Of a stretch of DNA of 8,164 nucleotides, positions 1-4,766 are shown in pieces. The stretch is from Nitrospirota bacterium (GTDB lineage: Bacteria; Nitrospirota; Nitrospiria; Nitrospirales; UBA8639): the NCBI GenBank assembly GCA_029881175.1, contig JAOUNC010000112.1, positions 1 to 8,164 of the forward strand. Reading direction: 5' to 3'. Each line of letters starts with the position of its first letter. The first letter of the stretch is position 1. Made by a program: the position numbers and the translations under genes. The notes beneath the pieces were generated by a model. That model saw only the letters and a program-made list of their open reading frames with translations. It was not told where the DNA came from and made no database searches.

Positions 1-665
1 TCCGCCCCAGCGTGAATCGCATCGAACGGCGTTAACGAACGTTGATGTTCATGGGTATCCTGCCCCGCCGGACGCACACCCGGCGACACAATGATCGCCT
101 CTTCACCGAAACGATCCCTGAACATTTTGACATATTTCCCCGAGGCAATAAGGCCATCACACCTCTGAGCCATCGCCATCTCAGCTCGCCACAACACATA
201 CTCATCAAGCGTGGCAAATCGGGCACCATTCCCGGTTTCGCACTGTAACAATCCCAACTCTTGCAGATCCTTCTCACCCCAACTGGAGAGTAACGGAACG
301 GTCAGAATTTTCAGCGAATGATCGCCTCGGCCTAACACCGCAGCCTTGGCGGTGGCATGATTACCTAAAATCGTTAAAAACTCGACGCCCAAATCGGCTG
401 CCAAATTCACGGCTCGACGAACAGTTTCATCAATATCGTTCATCTTCAGATCTAAAAATATCCGACATTGCCGCGCCCTGATCTCCTCCAGAAACTCCCG
501 ATTGACCGCTAAAAACAACTCCAACCCAATTTTATAAAACCGGACCACTCCCTCCAAATCATCAAGGTATTTCCTGGCCTCTTCGACCGACGGGACATCC
601 AGCGCCACGATGAGACGATGATCTACCGAAAGAGATGGATTCGACATATGACTCATGACCGACAA
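1..665 (-). CDS. pyrF: Orotidine 5'-phosphate decarboxylase, 3' end cut by window
   Basis: This enzyme decarboxylates OMP to UMP, the last step of de novo pyrimidine synthesis in the cytoplasm. Counting from the ATG at 656, I see LIVALDVPS with Asp20, FYKIGLELF with Lys42, and the catalytic stretch FLDLKMNDI with Asp69, Lys71 and Asp74. The phosphate-binding segment PGVRPAGQD lies near residue 193, followed by TPFDAIHAGA. The reading frame is open through base 1, so about 20-25 C-terminal residues lie outside the window. I chose the TTG at 665-663 as the start because GGGAGG at 680-675 sits 9 nt upstream. The in-frame ATGs at 656 and 647 are alternatives, but the first is 18 nt from that site. 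An odd point is TILG after the DLK motif, where many family members have TIHG or VHA. No gene lies close upstream on this strand apart from the tRNA, so it is probably transcribed alone or with genes beyond the window. Confidence 0.93.
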   Translation of the reverse strand, partial: MSVMSHMSNPSLSVDHRLIVALDVPSVEEARKYLDDLEGVVRFYKIGLELFLAVNREFLEEIRARQCRIFLDLKMNDIDETVRRAVNLAADLGVEFLTILGNHATAKAAVLGRGDHSLKILTVPLLSSWGEKDLQELGLLQCETGNGARFATLDEYVLWRAEMAMAQRCDGLIASGKYVKMFRDRFGEEAIIVSPGVRPAGQDTHEHQRSLTPFDAIHAGA

Positions 666-674
666 CGGCTTACA

Positions 675-680
675 CCTCCC
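675..680 (-). promoter_or_regulatory. Ribosome binding site that favours a TTG start for pyrF
   Basis: The minus strand reads GGGAGG here. It is the only strong Shine-Dalgarno match upstream of pyrF. It is 9 nt from an in-frame TTG (665-663) but 18 nt from the first ATG (656-654), which is outside the usual range. This is an inference from spacing only; a start at ATG 656 cannot be excluded. Confidence 0.5.
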
Positions 681-932
681 ACATAGAGATCAAAAAGACC
701 CGTAGTTCCCTCAACAACGATTTCTCTCCAAAAACGTTTCAAGCCTGCCACAAATGCCTCTCTAACTCAAGAACGAACATCTATTCCGCTTAGCCACATT
801 AAACCAACTAGGCTTTACCGACGCATGGCGCCAACAAACCTCAAGCCACTCACAAACGGACTAGCCGCTTTGTAATTAGCTCCTTAGCTTATTCCATGTC
901 TACTTTTAGAAATTACCGGGGAGGAGAGAGTG

Positions 933-947
933 AAAACGTAGAGTTTT
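933..947 (-). terminator. Weak hairpin just downstream of tRNA-Gln
   Basis: On the minus strand, AAAAC, a five-base loop and GTTTT form a 5-bp stem starting 11 nt after the tRNA CCA. The 3' arm supplies a four-T run, but the stem is AT-rich and short. It could be a weak terminator or a processing signal, or it may be meaningless. Confidence 0.22.
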
Positions 948-957
948 GAATAGGCTA

Positions 958-1031
958 TGGCTGGGGGACCAGGAATCGAACCTGGGTTCTTAGAACCAAA
1001 ATCTAATGTCTTGCCCCTAGACGATCCCCCA
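958..1031 (-). tRNA. tRNA-Gln (anticodon UUG), CCA encoded
   Basis: The minus strand folds into a complete 74-nt cloverleaf. The acceptor stem is TGGGGGA with TCCCCCA, the D stem GTCT with AGAC, the anticodon stem TTAGA with TCTAA, and the T stem CCAGG with CCTGG around loop TTCGATT. The seven-base anticodon loop is TTTTGGT, placing anticodon TTG at 999-997, which reads CAA (and CAG by wobble) as glutamine. The discriminator base is G at 961, and CCA is encoded at 960-958. It supplies glutaminyl-tRNA (or glutamyl-tRNA(Gln) for amidation) to the ribosome. A promoter lies immediately upstream. The short open frames crossing this stretch are chance. Confidence 0.97.
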
Positions 1032-1042
1032 ACCGAGACTGC

Positions 1043-1072
1043 ACTGTAAAACGGAGGCCCACAGGCCGTCAA
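1043..1072 (-). promoter_or_regulatory. Sigma70-type promoter for tRNA-Gln
   Basis: On the minus strand, TTGACG at 1072-1067 (5 of 6 to consensus) is followed after 18 nt by TACAGT at 1048-1043 (4 of 6). Transcription would start near 1036, about five bases before the mature tRNA 5' end at 1031, which is typical for a tRNA gene. It lies wholly between the methyltransferase stop and the tRNA, so the tRNA can be expressed independently. Confidence 0.6.
1047..1072 (-). terminator. Possible terminator of the MOSC-methyltransferase unit
   Basis: Thirteen bases after the methyltransferase stop, the minus strand has GGCC-TGTG-GGCC (1066-1055), flanked by ACGG and CCGT and followed by TTTT (1051-1048). 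This makes a GC-rich hairpin with a short T run. It occupies the spacer of the tRNA promoter, so the same DNA may end one transcript and start another. The T run is short, so confidence is limited. Confidence 0.35.
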
Positions 1073-1084
1073 GATCATTCGACG

Positions 1085-1747
1085 CTAATATACCTGTCCA
1101 TAGACAATCCAATGTCGATCATCAGGCACATCCACCATCAAACGACTCAAATTCAGTTCGGCCAATTGTGCCGCCACTTCATCTTCGGTAAACGCCGCCA
1201 ACAAGGAATGGAAGAAATCCTTCCGCAATTGCTCAGGTTCTCCAGCGGCCTGTTCATTCACAATCGCCTGTGCGGCTTCAGAATTTTCCGGACGAAGCAG
1301 ATCCATGACCAGAATTGTGGCACCAGGCTTCAGCAATGTTTTGAGGGAATACCAAAATCGCAAGGGGTTCGGGACATGATGGACCAAACTATTGGAAATC
1401 ATCGCATCGGCTGGAGGAGACAACTCCACATCCTGAAAGCGTTGACAGAGAAAATGAATGCGATCATCCAATCCAGCCTTTTTCACAGCCTGCTCCGCAT
1501 AGGCGATCATCGGCTGAGAGGCGTCAATACCCGTGACCCGGCACGAAGTATGACGGCGAGCCACACGAATGGGAATATCTCCTGGACCACAACCCAGGTC
1601 CACGATATGAGGATGTTCCAGATCAGGATACAGCGTAAAAAACTGATCGACGAACCCTTGGTTTTCTTCTTCGAAATCAGCCTGAGCATAGGCCAGGACT
1701 TGCTCGGGATCTTCCATGACTTCCGGTTCAAGCATCCGTTCCATCAT
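1085..1747 (-). CDS. Class I SAM-dependent methyltransferase, 220 aa
   Basis: This looks like a soluble class I (Rossmann-fold) methyltransferase. Motif I is VDLGCGPGD at residues 49-57, which binds S-adenosylmethionine. The acidic residue that contacts the ribose is Asp75 in TGIDAS. The post-motif segment SNSLVHHVPNP spans 118-128, and LLKPGATILVMDLLRP lies at 138-153. About 45 N-terminal residues precede the fold, and the C-terminal third (160-220) would shape the substrate site. The acceptor substrate cannot be read from the sequence; the family includes small-molecule and ubiquinone-type methylases. The ATG at 1747 overlaps the TGA of the MOSC gene as ATGA, and AGGAG at 1760-1756 lies 8 nt upstream, inside the preceding gene, so translation is probably coupled. 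The TAG stop is at 1087-1085. The plus-strand frame over the same bases is a shadow. Confidence 0.9.
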   Translation of the reverse strand: MMERMLEPEVMEDPEQVLAYAQADFEEENQGFVDQFFTLYPDLEHPHIVDLGCGPGDIPIRVARRHTSCRVTGIDASQPMIAYAEQAVKKAGLDDRIHFLCQRFQDVELSPPADAMISNSLVHHVPNPLRFWYSLKTLLKPGATILVMDLLRPENSEAAQAIVNEQAAGEPEQLRKDFFHSLLAAFTEDEVAAQLAELNLSRLMVDVPDDRHWIVYGQVY

Positions 1748-2235
1748 GCCAATTTCTCCTTAGTCACATTTTCCAGCCAGATCCGGTCGCCTTGCCGCAC
1801 CTTCCCCTCCGAAAGCACTCGGGCATACAGTCGACTCCAGCCTGGATGCCGCCGGTGATCCATGCGGGAAAAGTCGCCCTTCTGAAACCATTGGGCATTG
1901 CGCCGGCAGGGCTCACAGAAGCTGGTACAGGCAATGCGAACGTCTTCCCCAATCCTCATATGAACTCCAGGCTGAATATGCACCCAATTCAGGCCGGTGA
2001 TTGTGAAATTCTCACCGGAGGCTCCTGGGAAAATCGTATGTCCCTCTTGCCGTAAGGCTTCAATCACCTCAAATGAATAGACACAGATGGCACGATCAGG
2101 TCCACCGTGTAAGACCTTATTACGATGTCCATCACTGCGTATGCCATTCACCGAAACCCAGGCTTCCACCAACGGCAACTTCGGAAGTCCACCTTGTGAA
2201 GCATTGATTTGATAAAGATAGGGGAATGAATCCAT
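1744..2235 (-). CDS. MOSC-domain protein, 163 aa
   Basis: This is a short, single-domain MOSC protein, the fold found at the C-terminus of molybdenum cofactor sulfurases and in YiiM-like proteins. From the ATG at 2235 I see YLYQINASQGGLPK at 7-20, the HGGPDRA signature at 43-49, GENFTITGLNW at 74-84, and TSFCEPCRR at 104-112. Cys110 corresponds to the conserved family cysteine, and Cys107 is an extra cysteine two residues earlier. Known relatives handle sulfur or molybdenum-cofactor chemistry or reduce N-hydroxylated compounds; the substrate here is unknown. The frame stays open up to an ATG at 2298, but a promoter overlaps that stretch and the family start fits MDSFPYLYQ. No strong Shine-Dalgarno precedes 2235, only a weak AGAG. 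The TGA overlaps the methyltransferase ATG, so the two are co-transcribed. Confidence 0.88.
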   Translation of the reverse strand: MDSFPYLYQINASQGGLPKLPLVEAWVSVNGIRSDGHRNKVLHGGPDRAICVYSFEVIEALRQEGHTIFPGASGENFTITGLNWVHIQPGVHMRIGEDVRIACTSFCEPCRRNAQWFQKGDFSRMDHRRHPGWSRLYARVLSEGKVRQGDRIWLENVTKEKLA

Positions 2236-2268
2236 GGAGACTCTAGGAAACAAAAAAATGATTTCGGA

Positions 2269-2298
2269 ATCGTAGCCAGCCCTGGAACAATGGGTCAA
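2269..2298 (-). promoter_or_regulatory. Sigma70-type promoter for the MOSC-methyltransferase unit
   Basis: On the minus strand, TTGACC at 2298-2293 (5 of 6) and TACGAT at 2274-2269 (4 of 6) are separated by 18 nt. The start point would be near 2262, giving a ~27-nt leader to the ATG at 2235. This supports the shorter MOSC start and suggests the pair can be transcribed apart from the hydrolase upstream. Confidence 0.5.
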
Positions 2299-2327
2299 GC
2301 AAGAAGCGACAGGGATTTGAAAATCTC

Positions 2328-3086
2328 CTATTGCTTTGAAAGGACTCGTTGAATAAAGGTGTCAATCTCTCGAAAATATGGTTCCCCGCCAACAAACGGC
2401 ACGTCATTATGCTCGGCTCCTGAAACCACATACCACTGCTTTGGCTTATGGGCCGCATCAAACACCTGCCTTCCCAAGGCCATCGGCACAATCGAATCCC
2501 GTTCTCCATGAATCACCAGCAAGGGAACGTGCAACGCATCAACTTTTTCCGCAAGGTTGAATTCCATATCCATGAGCCATCGAGCTGGCACGCCCCAAAA
2601 ATGTTCGTCGGACATGGCCTGAATAGACGGGAACGCCCCTTCCACAATTAACCCGGGGACAGGGCGTTTCACGGCCACTTCTCCTGCCACCGTTGCGCCT
2701 AACGAACGACCAAAGAGTATCAGGCGCTCAGAGGCAATCCGTCGTTGATGAATGAGATAGTCATACGCGGCCAGGGCGTCCTGATAGAGCCCGACTTCTG
2801 ATGGCACTCCCGTACTTCGCCCATACCCACGATAGTCAAAGATAAAGAGGGAAAATCCGCGTTGATAGAGTTGGCGCATATTTTCTACACGATGACTCAC
2901 ATTGCCCGCATTACCATGACACCAGAGCAAGACAGGGCTAGTCGGTCCGGACTCGACAAACCAGCCAAAGATTGTGACCACCTCATCAACGGGAAGCCAG
3001 ACCTCTTCCAAGGGCAGGCCGCTCAGTTGTGCCCAATTCCGATCCTCCCAAGGTGAGGGTTGAAAGACCAAAAAGGTTTCAAACAT
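2328..3086 (-). CDS. Alpha/beta hydrolase, BEM46/ABHD13 type, 252 aa
   Basis: This is a complete serine hydrolase of the alpha/beta fold. The oxyanion strand carries HGNAGN at residues 57-62, followed by FIFDYRGYGRS at 81-91. The nucleophile elbow is GRSLGA at 126-131 with Ser128. The acid is Asp197 in VIHGERDSIVP, and the catalytic His226 sits in GAEHND, so the triad is intact. Length and motif order match BEM46/ABHD13-like hydrolases, whose natural substrates are mostly unknown (esters or thioesters). No clear signal peptide or long membrane segment is seen, although relatives often have an N-terminal membrane anchor; here the protein starts directly at MFETFLVFQPS. The ATG at 3086 is preceded by an in-frame TAG three codons upstream, so no longer version exists, and it has no Shine-Dalgarno sequence. 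It is co-oriented with the MOSC gene 92 nt downstream, which has its own promoter. Confidence 0.9.
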   Translation of the reverse strand: MFETFLVFQPSPWEDRNWAQLSGLPLEEVWLPVDEVVTIFGWFVESGPTSPVLLWCHGNAGNVSHRVENMRQLYQRGFSLFIFDYRGYGRSTGVPSEVGLYQDALAAYDYLIHQRRIASERLILFGRSLGATVAGEVAVKRPVPGLIVEGAFPSIQAMSDEHFWGVPARWLMDMEFNLAEKVDALHVPLLVIHGERDSIVPMALGRQVFDAAHKPKQWYVVSGAEHNDVPFVGGEPYFREIDTFIQRVLSKQ

Positions 3087-3132
3087 ACGTCGATACTACC
3101 AAGAACAATGGGGTCACCACACGGATGCAATT

Positions 3133-3160
3133 TTGCGCGATAGGGAACTTCATGTACAAT
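3133..3160 (+). promoter_or_regulatory. Candidate promoter for apaH
   Basis: TTGCGC at 3133-3138 and TACAAT at 3155-3160 are 16 nt apart. The -10 box matches 5 of 6 and the -35 only 3 of 6. The start would fall near 3167, leaving a ~33-nt leader that contains AAGGTGG (3182-3188), 11 nt before the ATG at 3200. It lies in the 113-nt region between the divergent hydrolase and apaH genes. Confidence 0.4.
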
Positions 3161-3199
3161 TGCCCCTTTGCGTTTTAGCAGAAGGTGGAAAAGACACGC

Positions 3200-4003
3200 A
3201 TGGCCACATACGCCATTGGAGATGTTCAAGGATGCATGGGCGCCTTGCGCCGCCTCCTGGACCACATCAAATTTGATCAGACCCAAGACCGCTTGTGGTT
3301 CGTGGGTGATCTGGTCAATCGCGGTCCTCACTCACTGGAAGTCTTGCGTTTTGTGAAGCAACTGGGTTCATCGGCTGTGGCGGTTTTGGGAAATCATGAT
3401 ATCCATCTTCTCGCGTTGTGGTGCCACATGACTAAGCCTGGGCAAAAAGACACCTTACAACCCATCTTGTCCGCACCCGACGCCGACGAATTGCTCCACT
3501 GGTTACGCTTTCGGCCATTACTCCATACTGAAGGCGGGCATGTCATGATTCATGCCGGAATGCTGCCATCATGGACCTTGGCCCAAGCCAAGACCTTAGC
3601 ACAGGAAGTCGAGGAAGCCTTGCAACGCGACAACTTCCAAGAAATGTTACCGGCGATTTACTTTCGAAAAGCCTCCGCACCCTCTGCCAATCTGAGCATA
3701 GAAGAACGGCTGGGCCTGACGACCAATGTCTTGACTCGGCTGCGCGTGTGCACGAAGGCAGGCGTTCCAGATTTTTCATTCAAAGGTCCGCCCACAGAGG
3801 CTCCGCCTGGCTATTTCCCATGGTTCCGCATTCCCGATCGTGCCACCAAAGACGAAACGATAATTATTGGTCATTGGTCCGCATTAGGCATCGTCCAGGA
3901 AAAACATCTGGTGGCATTAGATGGCGGCTGCGTGTGGGGCCGAGAATTAGTCACCATGCGGCTGGAAGATCGGCAAATTTTCCGTGTGCCCTGCTCCACT
4001 TAA
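3200..4003 (+). CDS. apaH: Symmetrical bis(5'-nucleosyl)-tetraphosphatase (ApaH), 267 aa
   Basis: ApaH hydrolyses Ap4A symmetrically to two ADP and so controls this stress nucleotide and NpnN RNA caps. It belongs to the calcineurin-like metallophosphatases. Visible motifs are MATYAIGDVQGC at the N-terminus, FVGDLVNRGP at 34-43, LGNHDIHLLA at 63-72, MIHAGMLPSW at 116-125, and IGHWSALG at 223-230. APDADELLHWLR at 92-103 and EAPPGYFPWF at 200-209 are ApaH-specific. The first metal motif is D-x-Q where Escherichia coli has D-x-H; the Gln form is common in this family, so activity is expected. The length is slightly under the ~280 aa of E. coli. I start at the ATG because it gives the family N-terminus and follows AAGGTGG by 11 nt; a GTG at 3185 would add five residues and overlap that site. 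It stands alone, divergent from the hydrolase. Confidence 0.95.
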   Translation: MATYAIGDVQGCMGALRRLLDHIKFDQTQDRLWFVGDLVNRGPHSLEVLRFVKQLGSSAVAVLGNHDIHLLALWCHMTKPGQKDTLQPILSAPDADELLHWLRFRPLLHTEGGHVMIHAGMLPSWTLAQAKTLAQEVEEALQRDNFQEMLPAIYFRKASAPSANLSIEERLGLTTNVLTRLRVCTKAGVPDFSFKGPPTEAPPGYFPWFRIPDRATKDETIIIGHWSALGIVQEKHLVALDGGCVWGRELVTMRLEDRQIFRVPCST

Positions 4004-4059
4004 ACCATTCTTCCTTTTCTCACCCCATCACAAATAGATCACCTCACCCCCCTCCTAAA

Positions 4060-4089
4060 GGCAAAAGACTTTCAGCTTTTTTCAAAGCC
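4060..4089 (+). terminator. Weak terminator-like hairpin after apaH
   Basis: GGC at 4060-4062 and AAAAG at 4063-4067 can pair with CTTTT at 4076-4080 and, after bulges, GCC at 4087-4089. A six-T run lies at 4077-4082, inside the 3' arm rather than cleanly after it. The AT-rich stem makes it a poor intrinsic terminator, but it is the only candidate in the first 100 nt after apaH. Confidence 0.25.
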
Positions 4090-4112
4090 AATCTTCAAAC
4101 GGTTTCTCAATT

Positions 4113-4165
4113 TTGTATCTAAACAGATAACATGTTGTATCTCTTTAGATAACCTTTCCATATCT
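4113..4165. repeat. Tandem dyad motifs, TATCT-N4-AGATA, ~22-bp period
   Basis: Two 19-nt units, TTGTATCTAAACAGATAAC (4113-4131) and TTGTATCTCTTTAGATAAC (4135-4153), are identical outside the four-base centre. Each is an inverted repeat TATCT-N4-AGATA. They start exactly 22 nt apart, about two helical turns. A third left half-site TATCT follows at 4161-4165, 23 nt after the second. This layout is typical of cooperative binding by a dimeric regulator. The binding protein is unknown, and the nearest downstream gene begins 250 nt later. Confidence 0.6.
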
Positions 4166-4403
4166 CTTCTCCTCGTTTCACCCCAACCGGCTTAGGGGAA
4201 ACAATCCCTAAAAACCTGATAATCCAGCTATTTTTCAAGGAATTTCTTTAGCAGTACTTAACGGCATTAGTCTTGCTGTAAGTCCTCTTTGAAAGAGATC
4301 TCATTGTTTCTCAGATACCCCGAACTACTGACTCAAGAATGAAAAAAATAACGGGTGATACCCAGAGCCCTCGAACAGACGCCTTTTTTATTGTTTATTA
4401 ACC

Positions 4404-4408
4404 AGGAG
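4404..4408 (+). promoter_or_regulatory. Ribosome binding site of the zinc-ribbon gene
   Basis: AGGAG lies 4 nt before the ATG at 4413 and 10 nt before a second in-frame ATG at 4419. Spacing does not decide between the two; the proteins would differ only by the first two residues. Confidence 0.6.
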
Positions 4409-4412
4409 TTCC

Positions 4413-4766
4413 ATGGCTATGAACATTCAACAATCCCGGCTGACAAAGACTACCCTCAAACAACCCGGGACGCCGGTTCGAAAATACAAACGGCGTCATA
4501 CGCGCATTCATCTCGACTCGCTTAAACCCACACCCACGAACTTTCTTGATGGCTCACTTTCGGAATGCCCCAAATGCCAAGGATTCGTATTTTTCGAAGC
4601 GGGAGAAACGACGAGGCAAACAATCATCCGATGCCTCAATTGTGGATGGCAGCCGCATTATCAGGCCCCAAAAATCCAGGAAACCGAAGCAGCCCGCACC
4701 ATGCGAACCCTCACCAACCAATTTGTTTCGGGGTGCGATTGGGATCGACTCCCGATTGGTTGGTAA
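4413..4766 (+). CDS. Small basic zinc-ribbon protein, 117 aa, function unknown
   Basis: This is a short soluble protein with a single zinc-ribbon core. CPKC at residues 52-55 and CLNC at 74-77 are separated by 18 residues and are placed to bind one zinc ion; each knuckle is followed by a small residue (QGF and GWQ), as usual for zinc ribbons. The N-terminal 45 residues are rich in Lys, Arg and Thr, including KYKRRHTRIH at 24-33, and could bind nucleic acid. The C-terminal 35 residues carry one more Cys (108) and end in DWDRLPIGW. Small CPKCxGFV...RCxNCG proteins of this kind are, as I recall, frequent in Nitrospira-type genomes, but no function is established that I can cite. It has a good ribosome binding site and stands alone, downstream of the dyad-rich region, which may control it. 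Confidence 0.75.
   Translation: MAMNIQQSRLTKTTLKQPGTPVRKYKRRHTRIHLDSLKPTPTNFLDGSLSECPKCQGFVFFEAGETTRQTIIRCLNCGWQPHYQAPKIQETEAARTMRTLTNQFVSGCDWDRLPIGW

Larger units (their letters stand above)
666..957. other. Intergenic region between pyrF and tRNA-Gln; no gene seen
   Basis: About 290 nt separate the tRNA 3' end from pyrF. On both strands I find only very short open frames (about ten codons at most on the minus strand), none with a convincing ribosome binding site. The region holds the pyrF Shine-Dalgarno near its left end and a weak 5-bp hairpin close to the tRNA. I could not identify a pyrF promoter with good -35 and -10 boxes at proper spacing; TTGAAA and TTGAGG hexamers occur on the minus strand but lack partners. 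A 3' read-through tail from the tRNA gene is possible. Confidence 0.5.
4004..4412. other. Intergenic region between apaH and the zinc-ribbon gene
   Basis: This 409-nt stretch is clearly more AT-rich than its neighbours and has no gene that I can support. In order it holds a weak terminator-like hairpin after apaH (4060-4089), tandem TATCT/AGATA dyads (4113-4165), a 6-bp hairpin TTAGGG/CCCTAA (4192-4197 with 4206-4211), a small hairpin CTCTT/AAGAG (4285-4297) next to the palindrome GAGATCTC, one further AGATA (4313-4317), and GGGT-GAT-ACCC about 55 nt before the next gene. The density of dyads suggests a control region for the zinc-ribbon gene, but I could not place a good promoter. Confidence 0.5.

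Noticed and set aside
958..1031. tRNA-Gln as an integration (att) site for a mobile element
   Set aside because: No integrase, no direct repeat of the tRNA 3' end elsewhere in the window, and flanking genes are ordinary chromosomal genes.
884..1078. Minus-strand open frame of 64 codons across the tRNA
   Set aside because: It crosses the complete tRNA-Gln gene and its promoter, so it is chance.
1112..1858. Long plus-strand open frame (248 codons) opposite the methyltransferase and MOSC genes
   Set aside because: It is antisense to two well-supported genes, its product has no recognisable motifs and is rich in His, Gln and Arg in a shadow-frame manner, and it has no ribosome binding site.
2236..2298. 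Longer MOSC protein starting at ATG 2298
   Set aside because: The added 21 residues overlap a good promoter (2298-2269) and are not part of the family N-terminus; MDSFPYLYQ at 2235 fits better.
3200..3235. ApaH inactivated by His-to-Gln change in the first metal motif
   Set aside because: GDxQG is common in ApaH proteins of many bacteria, and all other metal and ApaH-specific motifs are intact.
3571..4122. Plus-strand open frame overlapping the 3' half of apaH and the following gap
   Set aside because: It is the +1-type shadow of apaH; the apaH frame carries all family motifs, and this product has low-complexity Arg/Ser/His content with no domain.
4113..4165. CRISPR array or mini-satellite
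   Set aside because: The repeats are 19 nt with only three bases between them and dyad symmetry; there are no spacers of CRISPR length and no cas genes.
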